Assembly (NCBI GenBank): GCA_964510065.1
Contig: CAZEAC010000002.1
Span: 45,725-109,724, forward strand
From: CAZEAC01 sp964510065
GTDB lineage: Bacteria; Bdellovibrionota_C; UBA2361; CAIXSY01
DNA: 64,000 nucleotides
Reading direction: 5' to 3'
Position 1 is the first letter of the stretch; the number at the start of each line of letters is the position of its first letter. A program made the translations under genes and the position numbers. Under the pieces are notes generated by a model. The model saw only the letters and a list, made by a program, of their open reading frames with translations. It did no database searches and was not told the origin of the DNA. Shown here piece after piece: positions 44,469-53,651 of this stretch.

Positions 44469-46679
44469 ATGAACAAACCTCGTGTACTTTTTTTTGCCCC
44501 TTACGGCAGTTGGCTTGTACATAATCAAGCAGATGCCGTCGTTGCAATCACCGCGGCACTCAAGGGAGCCGAAGTGCTCATCGTGCGCTGCGACGGCCTA
44601 TATTTCGAAGGTTGCTATGTATTGGCTTATAATGCCGATCCTTCGGGCGGGTGTGCTGCATGCCAAAGAACCGGAGATGATTTTTTTAAGGCGTTTAATC
44701 TACCCACCGTACAGCTTCGAAGATATCTTACCGAAGACATAATTCGAAACGCCAACAACATCGTCACTCAGCTAAGCCCTAACAATCTCTATCAATATCG
44801 CCATGAAGGTGCGGCGCTGGGCGAAGTCTCGGCCGGCTCGGTATGCAGCTACTATCGCGCGTCACCTGATGAGCTTAGCCAGGGGCAACCCGAGCAGCTG
44901 CTTAGAAAATATGTCAGATATTCGATTACGACCTTCGAAGCGCTGAAGCAGCTTTTCGATCAGTACAAGCCAACTCATCTTTTCCTCTATAATGGCGTTG
45001 GCTTTAGCTACGGCGCTGCCGCCGAACTCGCCAAGATTCGTCGCGTTACTTTCATTACTCACGAGCGTGGCGCGCACGACGGTGCCTTCATGATAGGATC
45101 AAATACCGAAGCGGGCTCCGCCAAGGCAACACAAGAAGTCTGTCAAACCTGGATTAATGTTCCCTTGGAGAAGCCCGAGCTCGATCGAACCAAGGACTTT
45201 TTTCGAAACCGCGAAGTCGGGAAAGACACAAACTCCTATAAATTTTACGGCTATACTTCCGAAGCCAATACTTTGCTCGCGGCACTTGAAATCCCACGAG
45301 GCAGACGGATCCTTGCTGTGTACACCTCTAGCGAATATGAACTCGCCTATTACGGCAGCGAGTACATGCAGGCGGCTCGCCAGCTTGAGATTCTTGATCA
45401 GCTATTCGAGATATTTGCGGGACGAGACGACTACTTGGTGGTTCGGCATCATCCCGCAATTGGACTCCTTCCGACCGGAATGAAGCCCCAGGGAAAGTTA
45501 TTAAAGAAACTCTACAGACAGGCCCTGCGCGCTCCTTCCAACGTACGTATTATCATGCCAAACGAGCGCATCACCTCATATAGCCTGATGTGGCTGACTG
45601 ATGCGACTCTTGCCTTTCTCTCGACAGTTCGCCTCGAGGCGTCGGCTCGCGGACAACCCGCTGCCTCTATCGATCATCCTTTTATCTCCGCCGGTCTTGC
45701 CGATGTTATTCGAGACGAATCGCGACAAGGGCTCACGCGTCTAGTCGACTCCCTATTTGAAAGGTCCACGCGCTATGCAGCTTCCGATCTTCAAAAGCTT
45801 TACCGAGCAACATATGCCTGCAATTTTCGCCATTCGACGAAATTCTCGACGTTCGCAATAAAAAACGGCTCTGAAGTAGACATTCGAATCAGCTCTGCGG
45901 ACTCTCTGGATCAAGACGAATCGCTTATGCGGATAATTCGCCACATCTTCGAGGGCACAAGCGTGTATCCCGAGCCGTCATCGTCGCGACTTCAGGCAAG
46001 CGACCGGGACGAACTAGCTTTTCTCGACAATGAGATTTCCGCGGTGCGCGAGACCCGACGCCAAATAAAAGAGAGTCAGAGCGCGCCATCGGAGCCGCTC
46101 AAGCTTACGGTGATCGAGCTCAGTGACAGCGACACTGCGACAAGCCTTTCCTCGCACAGCCTTAATCGGCAACGAGGAACAAAGGCAACATTTATCAAAG
46201 CCAACGACCTCAGCTGCAGTAGCACACTGTGCCAGCAGATTCGCAATGCTGAATCAGAATATGTGGTCATTACCACGGCTAACTGCATATACGACGGCTT
46301 ATGGGCGAGCGCCGTTGGCAGTATGCTTACAAAGGCACCCGCGGCCGGAGGATGTATTTCTGGAGCCTGGATACAGACCGAGACTAAGAAACTCGACGGC
46401 GCTTATTTTCATAGCGGTAATCGCGCCAATCTCAAGCCCGCGACATTTTCAAGCGAGCAACTCTCGAATTCGCCGCTAGTACTTCTCAGTTTAGGAATAT
46501 TTCGCAAAACATTCTTGCTGGAGCTGCTCGAACCTCTGGTAAACTGTGCTGCCCATGAGGTCGCAGAGAAAATTGCGCTTGTGTGCAAGAGTCCACAAGT
46601 TATCCTTTTCGATGAGCCAGCGGCAGTCCTATGCACACGCGGCGCCGCGGCCGACTATTACTCCGCAATTGGAAGATAG
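44469..46679 (+). CDS. Capsule-type glycosyltransferase-like protein with degenerate C-terminal GT-A-like domain
   Basis: A 736-residue protein. Residues 1-470 look like a GT-B capsule polysaccharide transferase-like fold (LFFAPYGSWLVHNQADAV; VTFITHERGAHDG; YLVVRHHPAIGLLP; ADATLAFLSTVRLEASARGQPA). The linker contains a long helix (about 500-540). Residues 545-736 have a GT2-like order (LKLTVIELSDSD; SEYVVITTANCIYDGLW), but the DxD motif is not evident, so this half may be inactive. It carries CAACQR near residue 60. It may extend or modify the surface glycan made from the preceding operon. Confidence 0.75.
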   Translation: MNKPRVLFFAPYGSWLVHNQADAVVAITAALKGAEVLIVRCDGLYFEGCYVLAYNADPSGGCAACQRTGDDFFKAFNLPTVQLRRYLTEDIIRNANNIVTQLSPNNLYQYRHEGAALGEVSAGSVCSYYRASPDELSQGQPEQLLRKYVRYSITTFEALKQLFDQYKPTHLFLYNGVGFSYGAAAELAKIRRVTFITHERGAHDGAFMIGSNTEAGSAKATQEVCQTWINVPLEKPELDRTKDFFRNREVGKDTNSYKFYGYTSEANTLLAALEIPRGRRILAVYTSSEYELAYYGSEYMQAARQLEILDQLFEIFAGRDDYLVVRHHPAIGLLPTGMKPQGKLLKKLYRQALRAPSNVRIIMPNERITSYSLMWLTDATLAFLSTVRLEASARGQPAASIDHPFISAGLADVIRDESRQGLTRLVDSLFERSTRYAASDLQKLYRATYACNFRHSTKFSTFAIKNGSEVDIRISSADSLDQDESLMRIIRHIFEGTSVYPEPSSSRLQASDRDELAFLDNEISAVRETRRQIKESQSAPSEPLKLTVIELSDSDTATSLSSHSLNRQRGTKATFIKANDLSCSSTLCQQIRNAESEYVVITTANCIYDGLWASAVGSMLTKAPAAGGCISGAWIQTETKKLDGAYFHSGNRANLKPATFSSEQLSNSPLVLLSLGIFRKTFLLELLEPLVNCAAHEVAEKIALVCKSPQVILFDEPAAVLCTRGAAADYYSAIGR

Positions 46680-46693
46680 CCTGGCAAGGCAAG

Positions 46694-48751
46694 CTATCCG
46701 GGCCACGCGCCTTTTAATCCCGCAACAAGCTCGGTGAAATAAAGATCTACATGCGCATGTCGACGCGAGCTTTCAAAAGTAAACACTGTAGCAGCTCCGA
46801 GCCGCACCTCAAACCCAGTCTTCATTGGTTGCACGCTTAACGGCTCACTAATCGCATGTGCCGCCAGCCCATCGCGCAAGGAGCGATTCATTAACTCGAA
46901 CTTCGACTGAAAACTTTCGCGAGTTCCAAAATAAGCTTCGCGAATATAAGGCTTTAAATATTCAGCCGAGATAAACACGCTGGTCGGCACAATCGCCTCT
47001 TGAGCGACACGCTCTTTGGCGATGCCCTTTTTCAGTAGTAGGTTGCCCATCACGAGAAGATCAATATTGCCACGAACGAGGTGATCTATTGCATGTTCTG
47101 GCGTTGAAATAGTTGGAATACCATGACGGTTGAACGAGGTATTTAAAATAAGAGGGATTCCGGTCTTCGCCTCAAATTCCTTGAGCAGCTTATAGGATCG
47201 AGGATCTAAGGTTTTACTTACCGAATTGGGACGAGCCGTTCCATCGACGTGAAGCGCCGCGGGAATTAAAGCCGCTTTGTCTTTTTTCACGTCGAACGCC
47301 ATGGTCATATAAGGACTAGGAGTATAATCATCAAAGAACTCCCCTCCTGACTCGCGGATCACTGCCGGGGCATAAGGCATAAACCACTCACGCTTCTTGA
47401 GAAGCTGATTTACCCTATCTTTTGTCGCAGCTTTTCGTGGATCTGCAATCACTGAACGCGCTAACAGTGACCGCGGTCCGATCTCGCCCCGCCCTTGAAA
47501 CCAGCCAACAACTTTTCCCGCGACAAGATGATCAACAGTATCCTTTATAAGTTCGTCTTCGCTCCCCTTTTCCTCAAGACTTACGATATCAGCGAACTCG
47601 TTTGCTGCATCAACAAATTCTTTCGCTGAGAATGATGGGCCGAGAAAGGGAGTGAGATTACCATCTTCGTCCCTTGGGAGCTTTGCGTTTTTTAGACCTA
47701 GCTCATTGTGCATCGCATACAGCAGCAAGCCAAGGGCGTTACCACTATCACCAGCTCCCGCCGGCACGTATACTCGACTCACGCCAAGCTTCGCGCGCAT
47801 TCTCCACACCGCCCTGTTCGCCAAAATGTTTTGAAAAAATCCACCGGCCAAGACAAGTGAGTCTAACTTTCTCCCGCTTCGCGCGATTGCTGCGCCAAGG
47901 AACTCGAGCAGATATTCCTCAAGCACAGCTTGCACGGTGAATGCGATATCGGGTCCCGGAAAGGCGCGGCAGAAATCATAGAAATCGGTGAACCCCTCCG
48001 GAGAGCGAGTAACACTGAACCTATTAAACGCATTTCGGTTTAGCTTGTGCATCCGCGAATGCGACTTCTGAGATCGCCTAAAGGTTAACTGATGATACAG
48101 ATCATCTACACGGCTCAATCGAGAGTTAATAAACTGCTTAATCTCTGGAACTAATTTACCATAGCTTCCTAGCCCCATTGACTTGCCATTTTCAAGCATG
48201 GTGAAGCCAACTGCTTCGGTCATGAGATGATGCAGATAGGCGAACGCGCCATTCCCCGAAGAACATCCCTTTTCTTCAATTTTGCCGTTTTCGAAAATGC
48301 CCCATACAAGCTGACGCGGGTCGGCCTCATCGCCACCGCCATCAGCCGAAAGAAAAATGCCCGAGCCGGCGCCACTTCCATAGACCGCATACCCGATATG
48401 CGAATAATGGTGAGGAAGCTCGATAATCTTTACCTCCTTTCGCATTTTGTACTGCCCATGGAAAATGGTTGAAATGAGGTAGTCGCGATCCACTCCGAAT
48501 GGCTTCGCGGTGACTACAACATCAACATCTTCGGGATCAATTCCTAGCTCCTTGCAACCACAGAGGAAGCTACGGTCGGGAAAGCGCGAAAGGTAGTCGT
48601 ACTTTAGCCGGCTAAGCTTCTCTTCCTCATAGGCGAAAAGAGAAACCGTCCCTTCGGATACCGAAGCAATCGCGGCATTAACATCATGGTATATTCCATT
48701 TGAGTGAGGGAAAGGATAGAATCCAGCTATAATTAAATCTTTCTGTACCAT
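46694..48751 (-). CDS. Carbamoyltransferase (NodU/CmcH/TobZ family)
   Basis: About 685 residues. The N-terminal Kae1-like domain shows GIYHDVNAAIASVSEG and AYEEEKLSRLKYDY; the metal-site histidines are in ELPHHYSHIGYAVYGSG near residue 110 and DGGGDEADPRQ follows. The C-terminal YrdC-like domain has FQGRGEIGPRSLLARSVIADPR near 430 and LILNTSFNRHGIPT near 550. These enzymes carbamoylate sugars or antibiotics using carbamoyl phosphate. The open frame extends to 48835 across the divergent PhyH start; ATG at 48751 matches the family N-terminus. Confidence 0.92.
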   Translation of the reverse strand: MVQKDLIIAGFYPFPHSNGIYHDVNAAIASVSEGTVSLFAYEEEKLSRLKYDYLSRFPDRSFLCGCKELGIDPEDVDVVVTAKPFGVDRDYLISTIFHGQYKMRKEVKIIELPHHYSHIGYAVYGSGAGSGIFLSADGGGDEADPRQLVWGIFENGKIEEKGCSSGNGAFAYLHHLMTEAVGFTMLENGKSMGLGSYGKLVPEIKQFINSRLSRVDDLYHQLTFRRSQKSHSRMHKLNRNAFNRFSVTRSPEGFTDFYDFCRAFPGPDIAFTVQAVLEEYLLEFLGAAIARSGRKLDSLVLAGGFFQNILANRAVWRMRAKLGVSRVYVPAGAGDSGNALGLLLYAMHNELGLKNAKLPRDEDGNLTPFLGPSFSAKEFVDAANEFADIVSLEEKGSEDELIKDTVDHLVAGKVVGWFQGRGEIGPRSLLARSVIADPRKAATKDRVNQLLKKREWFMPYAPAVIRESGGEFFDDYTPSPYMTMAFDVKKDKAALIPAALHVDGTARPNSVSKTLDPRSYKLLKEFEAKTGIPLILNTSFNRHGIPTISTPEHAIDHLVRGNIDLLVMGNLLLKKGIAKERVAQEAIVPTSVFISAEYLKPYIREAYFGTRESFQSKFELMNRSLRDGLAAHAISEPLSVQPMKTGFEVRLGAATVFTFESSRRHAHVDLYFTELVAGLKGAWPG

Positions 48752-48790
48752 AGGGAAGATTATAGACGATTCTTTCATGGAGACGATCGC

Positions 48791-49558
48791 ATGTCGACCC
48801 AGCAAATAATTCAAAATCTCATGCGTTTTGGACATGCCTGCAAGCCGGGCGTGCTTTCAAAGGATCGCTGTCAGCAATTAGCCGAAGAATGTGATCGTCT
48901 GCTTGAGATTCAGCGCACTAACTACGACAAGGAATTTATCTCAGCCAAGCAGATAGCAATCCATTCGGTACATATCGCGTCGCCGAAGATCTTCATGGAC
49001 CTGATCTGCCTGCCAGAAGTTATGGAAGTAGTGCGTGCGGTTCTGAAGGATACCGTCATATTGAGCAGTTTTAATGCTTCGCAGTCCTCAACTGATGGCG
49101 GTACGACCATTCACTCCGATTGCAGAATTCAAATGGCGGATCCAGAAAAGACCTTAATGATGGCCGCATTTATTTGTCTCGATGACTTCACCGTTGAGAA
49201 TGGTTGCACGCGGGTATATCCATTCTCGCACCGCTCCGGAGAAGATCCGCGAAATATCCGCGATCAACTTAATTGGGACCAGATGCTCCCCTGTGAAGCC
49301 GAAGCCGGCTCATTGCTCTTTATTTTGAATCAAATTTGGCATGATGTAGGTCCGAACAAGTCCGGCAAGCGCCGCTGGGGACTCATTGCAAATTATTACC
49401 GCTGGTGGATAAAGCCAAACCATGATTTCACTCAGATTTCACCGGAACTGAAAGCAACACTTACCCCGGAACAAAAAGAGCTGCTCGGTTTCAATACCGT
49501 TCCACCGGGACCACTCGAAGCACGCAAGAAAACTAAGCGCCCGATTGATGAGGTCTAA
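48791..49558 (+). CDS. Phytanoyl-CoA dioxygenase (PhyH) family protein
   Basis: A 255-residue Fe(II)/2-oxoglutarate dioxygenase-like protein. Iron ligands fit HSD (in GGTTIHSDCRIQ, near residue 105) and the distal His in NQIWHDVGPNKSGKRRWGL near 190, with Arg for 2-oxoglutarate. GGAG lies eight bases before the ATG. Relatives hydroxylate lipids, amino acids, antibiotics or sugars. It is divergent (39 nt) from the carbamoyltransferase, so hydroxylation may provide the hydroxyl that is carbamoylated. Confidence 0.88.
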   Translation: MSTQQIIQNLMRFGHACKPGVLSKDRCQQLAEECDRLLEIQRTNYDKEFISAKQIAIHSVHIASPKIFMDLICLPEVMEVVRAVLKDTVILSSFNASQSSTDGGTTIHSDCRIQMADPEKTLMMAAFICLDDFTVENGCTRVYPFSHRSGEDPRNIRDQLNWDQMLPCEAEAGSLLFILNQIWHDVGPNKSGKRRWGLIANYYRWWIKPNHDFTQISPELKATLTPEQKELLGFNTVPPGPLEARKKTKRPIDEV

Positions 49559-49630
49559 TTCTGTCGACGAACATCCTCGCCGTTGTCGCTATGAACTCTT
49601 GATTACGAACAGACGCAAATTGACTTACCT

Positions 49631-49770
49631 GTAACTACTCATCAAGTGTGGCTAGCTTTTTCTGCCAACTTCTGATCTCTGGGTCTCTGCGGTTTTACTA
49701 CTTTTAAAACCACCGAAATATAGAGGCCACGGGGTAAAGGAAAGAATACCCGGGCGTAATGTGAAATTAC
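49631..49770. mobile_element. MITE-like palindromic element, copy 2
   Basis: A 140-bp element homologous, in the opposite orientation, to 22036-22173. Left end gtaactactcatcaagtg; right end ...gtaatgtgaaattac; the body keeps ctctgggtctctgcggtttt and the shared gaaagaatacccggg. It is flanked by an 8-bp near-duplication, acttacct at 49623-49630 and gcttacct at 49771-49778 (7 of 8). It is more diverged than copy 1. It occupies most of the roughly 300-nt gap between the PhyH gene and the next gene; I see nothing else there. Confidence 0.75.
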
Positions 49771-49859
49771 GCTTACCTCGGCTAACCACCTGAAACTCGA
49801 ACGTCTTTTTCTTGCTCGTTGCTCGAGCCATAGCACCATAACTTCCTTGGTAGTTAGCT

Positions 49860-50732
49860 TTGGCGGTTTTTCCAGTGTTGAGTCTCGCACTTTCCTCGTT
49901 TCACTGTTGGTTTGAAGATCTGAGCGCCCGTCGCAAGCTCGACCAACACATCAGTGAGCTTGTTGAGTCGCCAGACTCCATCTCAGGCGTCGAATTTTAC
50001 CTTTCGTTGTCGGAGTTGGTACTTTGGGCCAAGAACTTACGGCTATCACGCTTTGCCATTCCGCCAAACCCGCCACTCTCAGCGGCACTCTTGCGCAGAC
50101 TTCTCGCCCTTCCAAGGAACTCCATACACATACCGGACCTAAAAAGATTTCACGCGGGTGAAGAGCGTATCTTAGGATCCACGCTGAAAGTGATTTACGA
50201 GCATACTGGAATTCAAGAAGTTACTGCTCACCCTGATCAATGCTCGCGAAAACTAGTCGAAAGATTTGTTCACGCACTCCCCGACGAAGTCACACTTTCA
50301 TTGGAGAATATGGATCTGCGAAAGAAGGACTGTCAAACCCTCGAAGAAATGAATGAACGAATTGCCACAGACAGCACCTTAGGTTTTACTTTCGATCTGT
50401 GTCACTGGCTAGAACAAGGATATAGCCTCAGCAACGATTCGGTACTTCGCCACGCCAACCTATTTAACGATCGTCTGACAAAAATTCATTTCTCTTCACC
50501 TCTTCGCAGTGCCGTGTACGACACCAACCCTTCGATTGAGACATCGCACTATCTCATGGCACCTACGCGCACGATTATCCCAGATAAGTTCTTGGAACTT
50601 CTTCCGCAGGATATTATCTGGATAACCGAGGGGGTCGTGCCTGTAGGCAGGTTCGATCTCGTGCGCAATGAACTTATGCTGATGAGCGCGCTCGGATCCC
50701 GTGTTTCAGAAGTTCGCGTGCGCGCGGGATGA
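49860..50732 (+). CDS. Sugar phosphate isomerase/epimerase-like TIM barrel protein
   Basis: About 285-290 residues. The chain starts with beta-strand LSLALSSFHCWF and has EVTAHPDQCS near residue 125, SLENMDLRKKD near 150, FDLCHWLEQGY near 180 and KIHFSSP near 215, the order of metal-site strands in xylose isomerase-like / AP endonuclease 2 barrels. Start uncertain: TTG 49860, GTG 49875 or TTG 49878, none with a good ribosome site; GTG 49875 best suits the fold. Function in this locus is unknown. Confidence 0.75.
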   Translation: MAVFPVLSLALSSFHCWFEDLSARRKLDQHISELVESPDSISGVEFYLSLSELVLWAKNLRLSRFAIPPNPPLSAALLRRLLALPRNSIHIPDLKRFHAGEERILGSTLKVIYEHTGIQEVTAHPDQCSRKLVERFVHALPDEVTLSLENMDLRKKDCQTLEEMNERIATDSTLGFTFDLCHWLEQGYSLSNDSVLRHANLFNDRLTKIHFSSPLRSAVYDTNPSIETSHYLMAPTRTIIPDKFLELLPQDIIWITEGVVPVGRFDLVRNELMLMSALGSRVSEVRVRAG

Positions 50733-50735
50733 TCC

Positions 50736-50753
50736 TAGCCCGGACTTCTCATG
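50736..50753. repeat. Short dispersed repeat tagcccggacttctcatg
   Basis: This 18-base stretch, just after a stop codon, matches 63947-63964 (tagcctggacttctcacg) at 16 of 18 positions. Both are intergenic. Possibly the end of a larger dispersed element. Confidence 0.3.
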
Positions 50754-50771
50754 TGCAGTAACGTGGTGACA

Positions 50772-51596
50772 TTACAACGAGAAGAAAGCCCACAGTGTAA
50801 ATTTCGTACTGGGCTCTCTGATTCTCTCAAGCGCATGTAAGGTTAATCCGGATTTCATTCCCATAAGCGCGAGCGATGCCGCACTAAAGACATGCAGATG
50901 CTCTATAAAGAACTCCTCGCGCTCCGGCCCGTCCGAAGCCGCCGCTTCGCCATCGGGAACTTCGACATATACCAATCCATTCTCACCCAAATTGCCAGCG
51001 GCTTTTCGCAGCATCGCAATCGGATCGACGACATGCTCGAGGACTTTATTGAGAGTCACCAGGTGAAACTTACGAGAGATAGAAGTGGCGAGAAAGTCCG
51101 CGCAAATACCCTCTACGCCGATGTTCTTTTCGGCGTGTTCCACTGCGCGGGGATCCGGATCCAGAGCGACACAGCTCCAGCCCGCCTGTTTCATCCGATG
51201 AACGAAGACGCCAAGTCCGGATCCGATATCAAGTAAAGTCAGTTCAAGAGGCGATCGTTTTCGCGCAAATGCATCTACTCGCAGCGCGCGGCCAACATTG
51301 TCTGAGTTTCCGGGAGCGAGCGCTGTAATTCGCTCGAAGGCACCACGTATGCCCTTTTCACCGTAGGTCGCATTTACGTAGTCGCCGCTATAGAGTCCAC
51401 CCAAGTCCATCGAGCAGCGCGAGACACAGTGGCCACAACACGCGCAGCGCTCAATTGAGCGTTCGTAACCTTGCTTAAAATTAGCGTAGCGCACCTCCCC
51501 GGAAGGTGCGGCGTCGTAATGAAAAAGCTTCTCAAAAGCCACTCCGGCACAAATTGGACACGCTACAGAATGTTTTCTCGCCATGCTCGATACCAT
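50772..51596 (-). CDS. Class I SAM-dependent methyltransferase with N-terminal Cys cluster
   Basis: A 274-residue protein. CPICAG at residue 14 and CACCGHCVSRC near 50 form a zinc-ribbon-like N-terminus, common in sugar C-methyltransferase-like proteins of glycan clusters. The Rossmann core is TLLDIGSGLGVFVHRMKQAG near 120, then ALDPDPRAVEHA and LNKVLEHVVDP. It starts 4 nt after the amidotransferase stop. Substrate probably a sugar; not shown. Confidence 0.87.
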   Translation of the reverse strand: MVSSMARKHSVACPICAGVAFEKLFHYDAAPSGEVRYANFKQGYERSIERCACCGHCVSRCSMDLGGLYSGDYVNATYGEKGIRGAFERITALAPGNSDNVGRALRVDAFARKRSPLELTLLDIGSGLGVFVHRMKQAGWSCVALDPDPRAVEHAEKNIGVEGICADFLATSISRKFHLVTLNKVLEHVVDPIAMLRKAAGNLGENGLVYVEVPDGEAAASDGPEREEFFIEHLHVFSAASLALMGMKSGLTLHALERIREPSTKFTLWAFFSL

Positions 51597-51600
51597 TGTG

Positions 51601-52722
51601 CTATTTCCATTTCCAATCAGGAATTAGGAAATCACGAATTTTCCAAACATTTTTCTCACGATACCAAATTTCTTGATTCCGAAACGACTCGGCAATCTCG
51701 AAGAAGTTCTTCGGTGTTATCTTCAAGAATCGGCAAAGCTTCTTTATGTCTTGCAGCGGTGTCTGATCGCCGGATCTCTTAATAATTTTGAGCGCCGCCG
51801 CCCGCGTCAGCCTTTTATTTCGAATCTCAAGCGAGAGGTTATCGAATAATCGAGTGAATCCGAACTTGTACCATTTCAAGTAGTGGTGAATCGATATGAA
51901 ATCATCATCGATATCGGCGTAATTGTAGTAGCCGGTTTTTGGCCCCGCGCGCCGCACCTTAAAACCGCGCTCACGTGCCGCTCGAAAACTTGTCTCAACA
52001 TCCCAAGGCAGATAGTACCCGAGAAAGATTCCGCGAATACCGAGTCGCTCAGCTTCAGCGTAAGAAGTTAGGTAAGGAGTGAGTGCTTCACGGGCTAGAT
52101 CATCATCGATCCAATCTTCGGCGGTAGTGCCGTGGGTCACACCAAATTTCTTAAACCAACGCTCGTCAAGTTTAAACCCCTTTGACTCTTCCTCTGTACC
52201 ACCATACTCGAAGGCCGGATTCTCACCCCATATTATGAGTGGGATATTAAACTTCATTGCAAAAGTAAGTGGCAGACTAAAGATCGCCATATGCATCGGG
52301 ATAGCCGTAGTCCCAAACTTCTTGAGACTTTTCAGCATAAATACCCGCTCAACCTCCGGGCTGATTTGGAAATCAACGTGGTCAACACCAAGAGAAATGA
52401 GGTTATCAAGATTCTGCTGGCCTAGCGCCGTTCGCCCCGGCGTTCTCCAGGTAAAACACAAAGGATGGAAGCCATATTCCAAGCACTTTATGACCTGCCA
52501 GGTGCTATCTTTGCCGCCGCTTACAGGGATCAAACAATCGTAACCCACACTTCGAGATTTGGCGTAAGTAACTAGTTCGCGTAATTTTCGGCTACGCGCT
52601 TCCCAATTAATTGTTGGTTTCGTAGAACTGGTTCGGCAGGCATTACATATCCCTTCATTATCGAAGAAGAGATGCGGACGGGTATCCGGTAAAACGCAGT
52701 TACGGCAATATTTCATAAACAC
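51601..52722 (-). CDS. N-acetyl sugar amidotransferase (WbpG/PseA/LegG-like)
   Basis: A 373-residue PP-loop ATPase. CRNCVLPDTRP and GICNACR give the four zinc cysteines; the PP-loop is IPVSGGKDSTWQ near residue 65. Motif IWGENPAFEYGG near 165 is typical of this family. It makes acetamidino or similar groups on nonulosonic acids and on UDP-sugars (WbpG in O-antigen, PseA in pseudaminate), usually with ammonia from HisH/HisF-like partners. No such partners are in the window; asnB at 37826 is the only other glutaminase visible. Confidence 0.92.
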   Translation of the reverse strand: MFMKYCRNCVLPDTRPHLFFDNEGICNACRTSSTKPTINWEARSRKLRELVTYAKSRSVGYDCLIPVSGGKDSTWQVIKCLEYGFHPLCFTWRTPGRTALGQQNLDNLISLGVDHVDFQISPEVERVFMLKSLKKFGTTAIPMHMAIFSLPLTFAMKFNIPLIIWGENPAFEYGGTEEESKGFKLDERWFKKFGVTHGTTAEDWIDDDLAREALTPYLTSYAEAERLGIRGIFLGYYLPWDVETSFRAARERGFKVRRAGPKTGYYNYADIDDDFISIHHYLKWYKFGFTRLFDNLSLEIRNKRLTRAAALKIIKRSGDQTPLQDIKKLCRFLKITPKNFFEIAESFRNQEIWYREKNVWKIRDFLIPDWKWK

Positions 52723-52733
52723 TAACTGTCTAG

Positions 52734-53549
52734 ATGCTTACCTTAGCGAACTCGGCCACGCTTGGATTCTATCCATTCCGCTCAGTGCTGAATACTCCCC
52801 AACATCGGTTGCTTCAACGCATCACTATCTGCGGTCCTGGCATCCAATCTATTTACTGTAGCCTTATGTTTGACATTCCGACCCTGGCCAACGCATTTCA
52901 AGGTTCAAACGACACACTCCGCGAATGTCATGGCTACTTTTCGCAAAGCGGTGAAGACATTCTAATTGATATTCTCCTGGCCCACGAAAAAGTCCCCGGA
53001 CTCTTTGTTGATTTTGGCGCATACCACCCAATTCGCTTTTCAAATAGCTTCTCAATGTACTTGCGCGGATGGCGCGGAGTGAACGTTGACGCCAATACGG
53101 ACGCAATTGCCGCTTTCAATGCGATTCGTCCGCTCGACGTCAATGTTCATGCTTTGCTTTCGGACAAGGTTGAAGACTTAAACTACTTTAAATTCGCTGA
53201 AGGGGCTTGGAATACAACTAATCCTGCTGTCGTTGAAGGTTTAGCTGCGCGCAATCGCCCGGAATGCTCTCTCGTAAAGTCGGAAACTTATCGCACGACG
53301 ACGCCTAACCAGATTCTGGATCAGTACGTTGGCGATAAGAAACTAGACTTTATCAACATAGACGTCGAAGGACTTGATATCAAATTATTGCAAAGTATAA
53401 ACTTCGATAAATACCGGCCAAAAGTATTGATTGTTGAATTATCAATAGACGATTGGAGCAGCGAGCCAGTTGCCTCTTTTCTAAAGAAGATTCGCTACCG
53501 TCCGGTATCGCAGTGTTTACACTCCGCAGTGTTCTGCCCTTTGGAATAA
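52734..53549 (+). CDS. FkbM family methyltransferase
   Basis: A 271-residue frame; the family domain is SQSGEDILIDILL, LFVDFGAYHPIRFSNSF, GVNVDANTDAIAAF and DFINIDVEGLDIKLLQSI. FkbM-type enzymes O-methylate sugars or other hydroxyls. The N-terminal 44 residues are not conserved-looking and a start at ATG 52866 (MFDIPTLANAF) is likely. Divergent from the amidotransferase with only 11 nt between frame starts, which also favours the later start. Confidence 0.9.
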   Translation: MLTLANSATLGFYPFRSVLNTPQHRLLQRITICGPGIQSIYCSLMFDIPTLANAFQGSNDTLRECHGYFSQSGEDILIDILLAHEKVPGLFVDFGAYHPIRFSNSFSMYLRGWRGVNVDANTDAIAAFNAIRPLDVNVHALLSDKVEDLNYFKFAEGAWNTTNPAVVEGLAARNRPECSLVKSETYRTTTPNQILDQYVGDKKLDFINIDVEGLDIKLLQSINFDKYRPKVLIVELSIDDWSSEPVASFLKKIRYRPVSQCLHSAVFCPLE

Positions 53550-53651
53550 GCTAGTAGTATCAGATACTTACTATCACTAGTTTCCGAAGCGACGCTTCCT
53601 TTTTTGTCATCTAAAGTCGAAGTCACAATTGTAAAGAGCTGCTGCAAACTC

